From the NCBI GenBank assembly GCA_030949825.1, contig JAUZSC010000011.1, positions 26,695-90,694 of the forward strand: 64,000 bases of DNA, in the 5' to 3' direction. Shown piece by piece: positions 50,243 to 60,804 of this stretch (its first letter is position 1; every line of letters begins with the position of its first letter). The notes beneath the pieces were generated by a model. The model saw nothing but the letters and a program-made list of their open reading frames with translations, did not search any database and was not told where the DNA came from. A program made the translations under genes and the position numbers. This DNA comes from Sulfurimonas sp. Its GTDB lineage: Bacteria; Campylobacterota; Campylobacteria; Campylobacterales; Sulfurimonadaceae.

Positions 50243-53200
50243 GTAGTCCTCTTCGCGCTTATATTATTTACCATCGCATAAAGTGTTGGTAGATAAATAA
50301 GATTCAACACTGTTCCCCAAATCAAACCAAAGCCAATAGAAATAGCGATAGGTTGTAAAATAACAGCCTGTCCACTAGCATAAAAGATAAGCGTAAACAA
50401 ACCTAAGAATGTTGTTACTGAAGTGATAACAATAGGACGAAGTCTTTGTTTAGCTCGTTTAAAAAAATTCTTCTGGCTTGTGTGTTCCATGCAAAAAAAT
50501 CAAGCATAATAATTCCATCGTTAATCACAACACCAGCGAGACCTAGTATTCCAATCATTGAGGGCATTGTAAGATTAATTCCTAAAAGCTTATGACCTAG
50601 AAGTGCCCCTAAAATAGAAAATGGAATTACGCTCATAATCATAAGGACATACTTTACCTTAGAAAAAATCAAAAGAAGTGTTAAAAAGATTAAAGATATA
50701 GCAACAACAACCGTAGCTTTCATATCTGATTTGAGTTGATTGTTCTTTTCTTTTTCTCCAAGTAAATCTACTTCGACTCCAGATGCAGAGATAGCGTTTA
50801 AAGTTGCTTCGAGTTTGTCTAAAACCTCATCTGGAGTTATCACGCGTTTGTCTACCTTAGCATAAAGAATTTTTACAATGCTTCCGTTGAGTTTATTGAT
50901 TTTCTCATAATCACGCACTTTAATAATGTCTGCAATATCTGTGAGTTTCACATAAGTTCCATCACCGATGGGAATATTAAAATCAAGTAAAGTTTGTGTT
51001 TTATCTTTGTTGATTTCCTCTGTTTTTATTTCCATCACACCTGCGTCATTAAATGTAGTTGTTTGTCTTTTTTGTAAAAAGTAATCACTCAGTACTCGAG
51101 ATACAGATGCTTCGCTCAAACCTAAAAACTCTCCGTAAGGGTTTACCTTGATTTTGTATTCCATCTTTCCATAACGGATATTATCGCTAAAATTAACAAT
51201 GCCTTTTATCTTGGAAAGTTCCTTGGAGAGTTTTTCTACAGCACTTTCGAGTTCTTTGTCATTACTTCCAGATAAATTAATTTGAATATCACTTTTAATC
51301 AAACCTGCCTTATCTTCTTGAACACCCAGTTCGATCATATTATACTTTTCTCGAAATGGCTCTATCAACTCTTTTGCTCGGGGAAGCAAGGCAAAGGTCT
51401 TTTTCTCTCTTTGTGCATCTGGATTATCAAACTCAAAACTAAAGTTTAAGACGGGATTGACATAAGCATTTATCCAGTTGGTTTCTTCTCGCTCATACAA
51501 TTCTAATGTAATATAAAAAACATTATTGTTGAGTTCTGTCTCACCCGCGATACTTCGTCTGTAGCCCGTAGTCATGGATGTTGTCTTAATAGAAAACTCA
51601 TCAGCATGTGCCATCATTACTTTTTCCATTTCACTTGCTATTTTGTAAGTTTCTTCAATGGGCGTATTTATATCAAGTTTGGCAGATATATAAAGGTTAT
51701 TTCCATCAAAATTTGGAAAAAACTGAAAGTGAATAGACTTGGCTGTAATAATTGTAAAAATAGGAATAAAAACAAAGAAAAGTCCTAAAAATATCTTTTT
51801 ATACTCGATATTAAATCGTAAGACACGCTCATAAAGTTCTTGAAATGGCTTCCAATTTACAAAATTTGTACTCTTTTTTAAAATCTCAGATGCATGCAAG
51901 GGTAAAAACAAAAAGCTCTCTAAAAGTGAGCCTATAAGAATCATAACAACGACTATAGGAACGAGAATCAAAAAGAGTGCGATTTCTCCATGCATCATAA
52001 ACATAGGTAAAAAAGCGGCAGCCGTAGTTACTGTTGCAAGAGTGATAGGTAAGATAACCTCTTTAACACCAGTTATAGCTGCCTCGTAGTTATCCATACC
52101 TTCATCTATATGCCTTTGAATATTTTCACCCACAACAATAGCGTCATCAACAACAATTCCAATAACGATTAAAGCTCCTAAAAGTGAAACAATATTTATA
52201 GAATAACCCATATAGTAAATAAATAAAAGCCCTATGATAAAAGAAAAAGGAATTCCAAGTGCGACTACAAAGGCTATGCGTAGATTTATCAAAAGAAACA
52301 TAGAAAGAAAAACTAAAATAAGTCCAAACATAAGGTTTGAGAGAACGGTATTTAAACGGCTTTTTATCGGGACAGAGCTGTCTTTATAAAAATTAAACTT
52401 AACTCCATCATAATTTTTCTCTATTTTTTTAATCTTTTCTCTTAAACTATCAGAAAGAGCAATAGCATTTCCTTGCTCAGCTTTTGAGATGACCAAAGTA
52501 AGTGTTTTAGAATTGTTAAAAGAAGAAAGTGTTTTTGTTTGAGGATGATGTACTTTTACCTCTGCTATATCGGAGAGTTTTATAAATTTTCCATTTACAT
52601 CTAAAATACTTTCTTCATATTCTTTTACATTAGCTTTTCCGTTTGTGGTAGAGATAAAAGCAAAACTACCCTGCTCTTCAATTCGCCCAATAGGAAAAAT
52701 GTAGGAAAGATTAGCAATAGCACTTACAACATTTGAAGGGTTCAACCCATACGCCATAATAGCTTCAGAGTTTATACTGACTAAAATCTCTTCATCAGAA
52801 TCTCCACGAATAGAAATATCACTTATATCTTGAATTTTTGAAAGTTTTGATTTGACTTCTTGTGAGATTACAGTGAGTTCGCCCAAGGAAAGTGTTTTAG
52901 AAGAGACAGCTAAATTTATTAAAGGTTTGTTTTTATCTAAAAGCTTTGCTATTGGTTCATCCATATCTGAGGGAAGGAACTGCCGGGTTGTAGCGATAGA
53001 GTCTTTAACCTTGCTAAGAATATTTATGCGATTTGAGTTTTCATTTAAGGTAAGAACAATGATAAACGAACCAGGGGTGATTGTAGTCTCCGCCTTGTCT
53101 ATTCCGCTAATATTGTTGAGTTCGTCTTCTATGTCACGGACAACCATTTTGTCCATATTTGTAGCACTGCTCCTGCATACGCGCCTTTTACGGTTATTTT

Positions 53201-53333
53201 ATCGAGTTCTACAACAGGAAACATTTCCTTGGGAATATTTATATATGCGTTATACCCGAGGTAGGCTAAAAAAATTAAAAGTGCATAAGTTAATCTTTTA
53301 TTTTTTAAAAAAATATTCTATAAATATGTGCAT
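50239..53333 (-). pseudogene. RND-family efflux transporter (AcrB/CusA superfamily), three frameshifts
   Basis: Inner-membrane proton-driven pump of ~1030 residues when repaired. It has the family blocks RGDSDEEILVSINSEAIMAY, GIVVDDAIVVGENIQRHIDE (transmembrane proton-relay Asp), PITLATVTTAAAFLPMFMMH and LGLAGVVINDGIIMLDFFAW. Frames break near 50468 (IFLNELNK instead of IFLKRAKQRLRP), near 53170 (one A missing before SATNMDKMVV) and near 53310 (poly-A). The start ATG at 53333 follows the SPOR-like gene by a few bases. No adaptor (MFP) or outer-membrane factor gene is beside it. Confidence 0.88.
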
Positions 53334-53338
53334 AAAGC

Positions 53339-53993
53339 TTATTCATCTTCTTTAGCAATTTTTTTGTAAATAATAAAACCACCAATAACAAGAACAAGCA
53401 AGGCTAATGCACCTAAAAGATAATAGTTTTGCATTGTAAGTTCAGATTTTTCTTCTATTGTTTGCTTATCTCCTACTGTTGGAGTAGTCACTATGTCTAT
53501 CTCTGCATCAGTACTTGTTGCATCTACATTAGTTTCCATTTCTTCTAAAAGCATTGTTTCTTTTTCTAAGTCCTGAAGCCTTTGAGCTTCTTCTAGCTTA
53601 GCATTAAGATCTTCTTCATTTTTTTCTTCTTCTTGTGCTTTAACTTCTACATCTTTTATAGTTTCTTTACCTAAAAAAACCATCTGTAGGGTATTTAAGT
53701 ACATAAGCATCACCATAATAGTTTTTCAACACTTTCATTGCAGGAAGCAAGCTAGAATAAGAATCAAAAATATTCACAGATACGACAGTGTATCCACTAA
53801 TCACAGTAGACATCACTGCTGCTGAATTTTTATGCATCAGCATTTTCAATGTTTCATCATTTTCAATCTGTTTTTCTACTGTTTTAACTGCATTTAAACC
53901 ATTTGATTCTACAGAATAACTACCTAGAATAATTTGTTTTTGCATTGCTAAAAGCATACTTGAAAATAAAACCATCACATATATAAATTTCAT
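53339..53993 (-). pseudogene. SPOR-like exported protein with C-terminal membrane anchor, frameshifted
   Basis: Repaired length ~218. The signal peptide KFIYVMVLFSSMLLA is followed by a SPOR-type repeat (KQIILGSYSVESNGLNAVKT, AMKVLKNYYGDAYVLKYPTD). Then comes a long acidic coiled coil (AQEEEKNEEDLNAKLEEAQR) and a C-terminal membrane helix (YYLLGALALLVLVIGGFIIY). The frame is lost near 53680 (seven T for six; DGFFR-stop instead of DGFLGKETIK). It directly precedes the RND pump, which might use it as a periplasmic partner (inference). Confidence 0.68.
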
Positions 53994-54066
53994 AAAATCC
54001 CCTTAATATTTTATTTTACTATTGTTTATCTTAAAGTATAATCTGATTTTAAAACAAGGAAGCATA

Positions 54067-54210
54067 ATGCATACTTTAACAGTAAACATTCAAGACAGCA
54101 TGCTTCAAGAGTTTTTAACTTTTATTTCTAAAAGAAAAGAAACAATAGAAATAACTAAAGATAAAAATCTCGAGCTTGATGCATACTTTTATGAAAGAAA
54201 AATAGTATGA
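54067..54210 (+). CDS. Small antitoxin-like protein
   Basis: 47 residues: a short beta segment (HTLTVNIQDSMLQEFLTFIS) and an acidic/basic tail (LELDAYFYERKIV), as in RelB/ParD-type antitoxins. AAGGA precedes the ATG. Its TGA overlaps the ATG of the ParE-like gene, a classic toxin-antitoxin layout. Confidence 0.65.
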   Translation: MHTLTVNIQDSMLQEFLTFISKRKETIEITKDKNLELDAYFYERKIV

Positions 54211-54474
54211 ACATTATTCGTTCTGGAAAATATCAAATTAACCTACTTGTAATTTTACAATATATTGCCAAAGATAAAACAAGTGTAAGTAAAAACTTTC
54301 AAAAAAAACTTGATACACTAATCAAAAATATTCCTAATTTTCCATAATAAGTATAAACCATCAATTTATTTTAACGATTTAAATATAAGAGATTTAATAT
54401 ATAAGAAGTATAATATAAATTATGAAGTAAACTTGGAAAGCAACACGATAGAAATTTTAAACATTTTCAAGTAA
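54207..54474 (+). pseudogene. ParE/RelE-type toxin, frameshifted
   Basis: The repaired protein is ~89 residues with the ParE/RelE fold (YQINLLVILQYIAKDKTSVS, LIYKKYNINYEVNLESNTIE). The frame breaks near 54345, where four T replace three (NFP-stop instead of NFHNKYKPSIYF). ParE toxins attack gyrase and RelE toxins cleave ribosome-bound mRNA; which applies here cannot be told. Confidence 0.68.
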
Positions 54475-54509
54475 AATAAGCCAACAAAATTAAAAATAAA
54501 AGAGTAACT

Positions 54510-56147
54510 ATGTCTTCTTCAAATATTAAAGTATCGGGTTTTTCACTTGCTAAGGCTAAAGAGCTAAAGGGTGATGATTTTTATGATGTTCAAACGATTA
54601 ATAGCTTAACAGTTGCCATCGTTTGTGATGGTGTTGGTTCAGCGGTAGAGGGTGCCCAAGCTGCACAGCGTACGACAAACTACCTTATGAATAATCTCAA
54701 AAAAAAGCCTAAGACATGGAGTATAGAAAAATCTATTAAATCATTTATCGCATCGATTAACTCTATTCTTTATGAAGAATCACAAATCAACTATGAGCGA
54801 AGCGAACTTGTTACAACACTCACTATCGTCATTATCAATGGAAATCGTCTTTATGGTGCAAATGTTGGGGACTCTCGAGTTTACTTACATAGAGATTCTA
54901 AACTTATACAACTATCATCGGACCATGCTATGGAAGAAGAAGGCTATGAGGGTGTTTTAACACAGGCTATAGGGATTGAGAAAACTACTGAGCCCTATTA
55001 TTTTGAAAACCTAGTGCAAAAAGATGACAAGATACTCCTGTGTAGTGATGGACTCTACACCATACTCGACGATACTGCTTTAAACGATAATATTAAACTT
55101 GGTGCGCACTCACTTGTAAAGAAAGCTAGTAAAATCCATAAAGACGACTTACCTGATGATACGACAGCTGTAACTATCGAAATACTCCAAGCAGATGAGC
55201 TAGAAGACTTTAAACTCCAAAACCTTCCCATTCCGCTGACTTTAAAAAAAGAGCAAGTTATCGATGGTTACAAGTTACTCAAAGCATTGATTCAAAACGA
55301 AAGAACTTGGTTATGCTCTAAAAAAACGAAAAACTATGTTATAAAGTTTGCGTCAACCGAATGTATTGAAGATGAAAAATCACTTGATTTGTTTGTGAGG
55401 GAAGCTTGGAATGCAAAAAGACTTAAAGCAAAATTTTTTCCAAAAGCAGTTATTCCAAAAAATCGTACGCAACGCTACTATGTTATGCAACTCTTTTTAG
55501 GTGAAGACTTAGATGCATATATGCAACATAAACAAATAACCATCGATGACTCAATAGAACTCGCACGAACACTCTTAGAAATGACACAGTATCTCGTCAA
55601 ATTTGACCTCGTTCATGGAGATATAAAACCTAACAATATTATGATTGCAAAAGATGGGGATGAGAACTTAGAGTTTAAAATCATAGACTTTGGAAGTATG
55701 ACTGAAATATTTTCATCAAACTCTAAGGCAGGTACCCCTTCATATCTTTCACCTGAAAGATTCCAAGGGGAGTCCATAAGCGAATCGAGTGAAATTTTTT
55801 CTATGGGAGTGACTTTATACCTTTGCTTAACTGGGAAATATCCCTACGGTGAAATAGAAGCTTTTCAAACACCGACATTTAAAGAAGCAAAAAAACCAAG
55901 CATCTACAATTCAAATATACCTGATTGGTTAGATTCAGTTATTTTACGCTGTATTGCACTTGATAAAGACAGAAGGTATTCGCACTATTCAGAAATGTCC
56001 TATGAATTAAAATACCCACAAAAAGTAAAACCATTCTTTTGTAAAAATGCTAGTCTCATAGAACGCTCTCCATTGTCTTTTTATAAGGTAGGTTTCATTA
56101 TAATGACAGTATTAAACTTTCTCCTTATTATTTGGATGAATGTATAA
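54510..56147 (+). CDS. Bifunctional PP2C phosphatase/Ser-Thr protein kinase, membrane-anchored
   Basis: 545 residues in three parts. Residues ~1-235 are a PP2C phosphatase (VAIVCDGVGSAVEGAQAAQR, NVGDSRVYLH, LCSDGLYTILDD, DDTTAVTIE). Residues ~245-510 are a Hanks-type kinase (catalytic HGDIKPNN at ~368, IIDFGSM, GTPSYLSPERFQGES). The glycine loop is poor, but a Lys is kept in YVIKFAS. A C-terminal membrane helix ends the protein. The same chain can thus add and remove phosphate. It heads a compact plus-strand set with an unknown protein and a trypsin-like protease, 19 bases and then 0 bases apart. Confidence 0.9.
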   Translation: MSSSNIKVSGFSLAKAKELKGDDFYDVQTINSLTVAIVCDGVGSAVEGAQAAQRTTNYLMNNLKKKPKTWSIEKSIKSFIASINSILYEESQINYERSELVTTLTIVIINGNRLYGANVGDSRVYLHRDSKLIQLSSDHAMEEEGYEGVLTQAIGIEKTTEPYYFENLVQKDDKILLCSDGLYTILDDTALNDNIKLGAHSLVKKASKIHKDDLPDDTTAVTIEILQADELEDFKLQNLPIPLTLKKEQVIDGYKLLKALIQNERTWLCSKKTKNYVIKFASTECIEDEKSLDLFVREAWNAKRLKAKFFPKAVIPKNRTQRYYVMQLFLGEDLDAYMQHKQITIDDSIELARTLLEMTQYLVKFDLVHGDIKPNNIMIAKDGDENLEFKIIDFGSMTEIFSSNSKAGTPSYLSPERFQGESISESSEIFSMGVTLYLCLTGKYPYGEIEAFQTPTFKEAKKPSIYNSNIPDWLDSVILRCIALDKDRRYSHYSEMSYELKYPQKVKPFFCKNASLIERSPLSFYKVGFIIMTVLNFLLIIWMNV

Positions 56148-56166
56148 AAATACTTAACGAGATTGC

Positions 56167-57485
56167 ATGAATTGGTTTAATTTTTTAAATACTAAAACTA
56201 TAGAACTACACCACCCATTTGGAAGGGGAATAAATGCAAACTTATCTCCTATAGAAGAAGAATTATTTAATAAATCTTACCTAGCCTTTGAAGAAAGAAA
56301 TATTTTGGATGCTTATGAGTATTTTTTTCAGTCTTTAGAGAATTTCACAGATGAAGAATCAAATCAAAATATCATTCTTAACAGGGAAAAAGACAAACTC
56401 AACTTCACTATTTTTCAAGGTACTGCTGAGATTATAGGAACTATTACACAAGAGAGTCTCTACGCTGAAGCGATAGTTTGCACACTAGAGTCTACAAATG
56501 TTGCACTTAAGCGTCACATACTCGATAGAAACTATCAACTTACCTATGCTTACTACTTCATAGATGCTGGCTATATAAAAATAAAAATATACCATGACAA
56601 CACTACAATGACTCCGCAGAAAATATTTTTTCCACTTCGAGAAATTGCACTCAATACTGACTTTGATAAAGAATACATACAAAGTGAATTTGACAATGTA
56701 GTTTTACAGGATGTTTCGCATCTACAAACGCTCCAAGAAGATGAACTTCGTATTAAATATGATTTTTTAAATTCAAGCATAGAAGAAGCGCTTACAAAGA
56801 TAGAAAATCTTCCCTCAAATGACAACGAAGCTATGCAAGCTTTTATATTGCTCAATACTTTTTACATGCTTGATTATCTTCTTGTGCCACATTTTACAAT
56901 GTATCAAAAAATAAGTAAAAAAGTGCAAGAATATTTTACAGAGGCAGGGATTTCCATAGAAGCAAAAAAACAATGAACTCAAGTCCTATCTCTTGAAACT
57001 CCAAGAAATGGACTTTGAAGCCTTTAGCAAAAACTTTTATAATGCAAAATATACTTTTAATCCTACAGATAAAACAGCCAAAGAAGATTTAGATAATTTC
57101 ATAAGTGAATCTTTACTTAAAATCCGTTGGTATAAAAATAATAGATATCCACATATCATTCCCACTATCTATAAATATATTGCCTTTTATATTCTTTATA
57201 ATTATGGTTTAAATCCAGCTATTAAAGCGCTTTTACATACGCTTGTAGAGATTCAAAACCAAGAATATTTTAATGACTTAGGGTATGCAGAGCTTTATAA
57301 CACAGATGAAGAAACTTTTTCAAAAAAAGTAATTATTAAAAAAAATACAAGATATTATCGAGCCACATCAAGCACAATTTAAACTCCTTGAAGAGTTTGG
57401 AGAAGAATTAAATTACACCTCACTCAATGAGTTTAGCAATAGCTTTTATCTTCAGATACAAAACTTAAATTTTGAAGAGATTTAG
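56167..57485 (+). pseudogene. Unknown protein between kinase/phosphatase and protease, two frameshifts
   Basis: Repaired length ~438. Frames join at 56962 (EAKKQ-stop versus EAKNNELKSYLLKLQEMDF) and near 57345 (run of six A), ending QNLNFEEI with TAG directly before the protease ATG. The N-terminal part mixes helices and strands (FGRGINANLSPIEEELFNKS, EIIGTITQESLYAEAIVCTL). The C-terminal part is helical (FNPTDKTAKEDLDNFISESL). There is no signal peptide, membrane segment or known motif. Fixed position between the two enzymes suggests a substrate or adaptor. Confidence 0.6.
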
Positions 57486-58577
57486 ATGAATACTCAACTT
57501 ATCCTTGAAACATATATAGAAAACATTATACAGATTATGACACCTTATGGAACAGGAACTGGTTTTATTATTGGTGAACTCATTATTACAAACTCCCATG
57601 TTGTAAGTGGTCTTAAAGAAGTTGTCATAAGTGCAAAAAAAATTAAAAGAGAGATTGCCAAAGTTGTTTATGATGATCCTTATTTTGATTTAGCCTTTAT
57701 AAAAGTACAGTCACTTCAAACTCCGAAAAATCCTCTTAAACTTACTACAGATGCTGTAAGCGATGGAGATGCAACCATTGCTATTGGTCACCCTTATGGT
57801 TTAAACTATTCAGTAACAGAGGGAATTGTATCGAAGGCTTCACGCTTGCAAGATGACTTAGAGTACATCCAAACAGATACAGCCATTAATCCTGGAAACA
57901 GTGGTGGTCCTCTTTTAAATGCTTCAGGCGATGTAATAGGAGTCAATACTTTTATAATAGAAAACGCAAATAACCTTGGCTTTTCACTCCCCTACTTTTA
58001 TATTCAAGAAGCACTAGACGCATTTGCAGCGTTTAAACATGAAAATATAATCAAATGTACTTCGTGCAAAAATCTCATTAAAGAAGAGACGATTAAGAAT
58101 GACTATTGTTCGGCTTGTGGCGTAAAAATGGAAGTTGCAAAACTTCGACGGAAGGGTTATACTCCACTTGGTACGACAAAAATGATGGAAGATATTTTAA
58201 GCGTTTTAGAAGTTGATGTAACGCTTTCGCGTAGAAGTCAGGCTTCATGGAGAATAGATAAAGGTAGCGCTAGAATCGACATCATCTACTATGAAAACGG
58301 CATAATAATTGGCGATTCTAAACTCTGTGGAATTCCAAGTACTGAGATAGAAAATGTCTATGATTTTTTACTTAAAGAAAATGAAAAATTTTCTTATTTA
58401 CAGTTTTCTATCAATGAAAATAGCATCTATATATCGTACCTCATCATAGACTCTTCACTGACAATGAAAGAAGGTAAGGTTGCCCTACAAAGACTCTTTG
58501 ATTATGCAAGTAAGTACGATGACTTACTTATAAATGAGTACAAAGGAATTAGACAAAAAAGAGATGAAGAAGATTAG
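57486..58577 (+). CDS. Cytosolic trypsin-like serine protease with zinc ribbon and C-terminal YbjN-like region
   Basis: 363 residues without a signal peptide. Residues ~1-185 are an S1C (HtrA-type) protease with a full triad: His38 in TNSHVV, Asp68 in YFDLAFI and Ser139 in PGNSGGPLL. No PDZ domain follows. Instead there is a zinc ribbon (Cys191, 194, 208, 211: CTSC...CSAC) and a C-terminal alpha/beta domain resembling YbjN/secretion-chaperone folds (SRRSQASWRIDKGSARIDII). Kinase/phosphatase upstream, and a four-base stop overlap with the convergent peroxidase gene. It may be a regulated cytoplasmic protease of a signalling or defence module (inference). Confidence 0.82.
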   Translation: MNTQLILETYIENIIQIMTPYGTGTGFIIGELIITNSHVVSGLKEVVISAKKIKREIAKVVYDDPYFDLAFIKVQSLQTPKNPLKLTTDAVSDGDATIAIGHPYGLNYSVTEGIVSKASRLQDDLEYIQTDTAINPGNSGGPLLNASGDVIGVNTFIIENANNLGFSLPYFYIQEALDAFAAFKHENIIKCTSCKNLIKEETIKNDYCSACGVKMEVAKLRRKGYTPLGTTKMMEDILSVLEVDVTLSRRSQASWRIDKGSARIDIIYYENGIIIGDSKLCGIPSTEIENVYDFLLKENEKFSYLQFSINENSIYISYLIIDSSLTMKEGKVALQRLFDYASKYDDLLINEYKGIRQKRDEED

Positions 58578-59740
58578 TTATTTTCTTTTATGAGATGCTC
58601 GTATTTTTTGTCTGTTAAAAGATTCATAAAAGCAACGAGGGCTTTTACTTTTTTCTCACTCAATGCCTTAGTTTCACGCAGTAACTTTATATCTTCCTTC
58701 CCCACTTTCACCTCAGCATCTACCCACTTTTTTCCAGTCTCTGGGTTTAGAGTACGTTCTTTATTTACATACTTGTCATAAAACTCGACAACTGTTGAGA
58801 GTTTAGCAAAGACTCCATTATGCATATAAGGTCCCGTGACTGCTATGTTTCTTAGTGTTGGTACTTTGAATTTTCCATCGTATTTTTTGTCTGTTATAGC
58901 AGGATTATTTAAAAGTCCATGGTCTATAAAAGTGTTTGCATCTACTACATTTTTTTTCATAAGTGCGTGATTGGAGGGAACTCCAATGTTGTGGTATCGG
59001 TAGTTTGTAAAAGTTTCTCTCGCCGCATCTTCTTTTTTTAGTACATGACATGAGGCACAATTGTTGTTGTTGTTACTAAAAAAGAGTGTTCTGCCTAAGT
59101 CTTCTAGCGGACTTAAATCGTATTCATCATTGAGGTATCTGTCGTACTTACTATCAAATGGTGCGAACTCTTTTGTACTCTCAAACAATGCTATCGCTTG
59201 AGTCATTTTTTCATACGTTTTCTCAGGGTCTTTAAAAATAGCATCTCCGTATATCTTTTTAAATGTAGCATTATAAATGACATCATTTTTTAATCTCTGC
59301 GCCATAAAAACTTTTGAAGGAATTGCCATCTCGATGGGATTCGTAGGAGGTCCTCCCGCTTGAGCTTTTAGGGTATGCGCTCGTCCATCAAGAAACTCTC
59401 CACCCACATAAGCCTTTTTCTTAACATCGTAATGAAATGAGGGACTAAACATTGCATACGATGCAGTTGGTGCATTTCTATCGCCTATACTTTTTAGGTC
59501 ATCCCCTAAACTCGCTGCTCCGTTTACACCATTGTCTCGGGTATCTACAAAGCCATGTTCTGGATTATGACACGTTGAACAACTTTGATTGCCATTTTTT
59601 GACAAAAGCGTATCAAAAAACAACTTCTGTCCAAGGCTGATTTCTTGAAGTTTTTTCTCTTCTTCAAGCTGTGTTTGCATCTGCGTAGCGTTACACCCGC
59701 TTAAAAACAAGAGACTAAGACTCAGTAAAAAGATTCGCAT
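58574..59740 (-). CDS. Di-haem cytochrome c peroxidase/MauG-family lipoprotein
   Basis: 388 residues. The lipobox LLFLSGC anchors it by Cys16 to a membrane facing the periplasm. Two haem c sites are visible: CSTCH (54-58) and CASCH (~228). FGYV-like regions of the family appear as EHGFVDTRDNGVNGAASLGD and KVPTLRNIAVTGPYMHNGVF. It reduces peroxide or oxidises a partner protein. It starts at the stop of the imelysin-like gene, so they form an operon. In this family such pairs are linked to iron or copper handling. Confidence 0.88.
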   Translation of the reverse strand: MRIFLLSLSLLFLSGCNATQMQTQLEEEKKLQEISLGQKLFFDTLLSKNGNQSCSTCHNPEHGFVDTRDNGVNGAASLGDDLKSIGDRNAPTASYAMFSPSFHYDVKKKAYVGGEFLDGRAHTLKAQAGGPPTNPIEMAIPSKVFMAQRLKNDVIYNATFKKIYGDAIFKDPEKTYEKMTQAIALFESTKEFAPFDSKYDRYLNDEYDLSPLEDLGRTLFFSNNNNNCASCHVLKKEDAARETFTNYRYHNIGVPSNHALMKKNVVDANTFIDHGLLNNPAITDKKYDGKFKVPTLRNIAVTGPYMHNGVFAKLSTVVEFYDKYVNKERTLNPETGKKWVDAEVKVGKEDIKLLRETKALSEKKVKALVAFMNLLTDKKYEHLIKENN

Positions 59741-60709
59741 TAGTCTCCATCCGCATCTAAGATTTTTGAAGTGATTTTGAGTTTTCCTATAAGTGAAATA
59801 TAGTAAGTCGTATGAAGTTTTTTGAGGTTTTCGTACAAGACTTCTGCCTGTGAAAAATCATCATTTTTTATTTTTTTAGCTTCTTCTAAAGATGCATTTA
59901 AATACATAAGTGCATCTGAAAGTTCATTATTTAACTCATACGATTTAATCAAACTTCCAAAGTTTTTAAACTCCTGTTGTGAGAGTACTTGTAGGTGAGT
60001 ATTTAAAATCGCTTGAACGGCTACGAATGAATTTTTACTAATAAAATATTCGCTTTTTTTTTCATCAGGCTTTCCCTTGTACTTTCTACTAAGTCCAGCA
60101 GGGTCACCCACTCTCCATTCTTTGAGTTTGTATGAACTTTCTATAAGTGCATTTAACATGATTGCATTTGTTTTTTGCTCATCTTGCACAAATAAGTCTC
60201 GAGATTCTTTAAGCCCTAGTAAAATCTCATCTAGATTTATTTGTATATTTTTTATAATAATTAATGCTATTTTTTTTTACTCTTTGTTTTTTTAAATCTT
60301 TTTTAAATAAGATATATTCTAGGGCATTTATCGTTTTATGCGAGTTTTTATACAAGGAAACAGATAAGTCTTCATCACTATTTAGAATCAAATCAAGTTG
60401 TACTTTTATATCTTCATTACCTTGATGAAAAGTATCCATATATCTTGGTGTATCAAGATAATTATCGTCTAAATCACCCAGTATATAAAAAGATTCAATA
60501 GTTTTGAATGTTTGTACGAGTTTAGCAAAATCATTAGCTAGCATCTCTAATTTATCAGATTTTATATCGCTTTGCATCTGCGTAGATGCAAGGATAGCTT
60601 TTTGAGTATTTTTGATAAGTATATGCTCATAAATAGATTCTAAACTTTCATTTGCAAAAAGCGTACTCAACAAAACCAACATAAGTAGAATAAATTGTAG
60701 AGTAGACAT
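59740..60709 (-). pseudogene. Imelysin-like periplasmic protein, frameshifted, start interrupted by group II intron
   Basis: Imelysin/ICMP-family exported protein, usually iron-regulated and found with di-haem peroxidases. The natural start restored by splicing is M-K-F-I-L-L-M-L-V, a signal peptide ending STLFA. The unspliced frame starts in the intron as M-S-T-L-Q-F-I-L-L. The family core HKTINALEYILFKKD corresponds to the imelysin GxHxxE region, and EWRVGDPAGLSRKYKGKPDE comes late. The frame breaks near 60270 in a run of nine A (repaired LIIIKNIQINLDEILLGLKE). Repaired length is about 320. Confidence 0.75.
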
Positions 60710-60720
60710 CGCCACCCTCC
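60707..60720 (-). promoter_or_regulatory. Intron-borne Shine-Dalgarno and start codon, copy 2
   Basis: Same GGAGG-6-ATG in domain VI as copy 1, in frame with the imelysin-like protein and leaving its signal peptide hydrophobic core intact. Confidence 0.72.
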
Positions 60721-60765
60721 TTTTTATTTAATTTAATATTTCGGAGGTGCAGAATGCCCCTCACA

Positions 60766-60798
60766 GAACCGTACTTGAAGATTTCCCTCATACGGCTC
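60766..60798 (-). ncRNA. Group II intron domain V, copy 2
   Basis: Identical to the hairpin at 7861-7893 (GAGCCGTATGAGGG ... AAGTACGGTTC). It lies 7 bases after the maturase stop. Confidence 0.93.
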
Positions 60799-60804
60799 TT
60801 CAAT

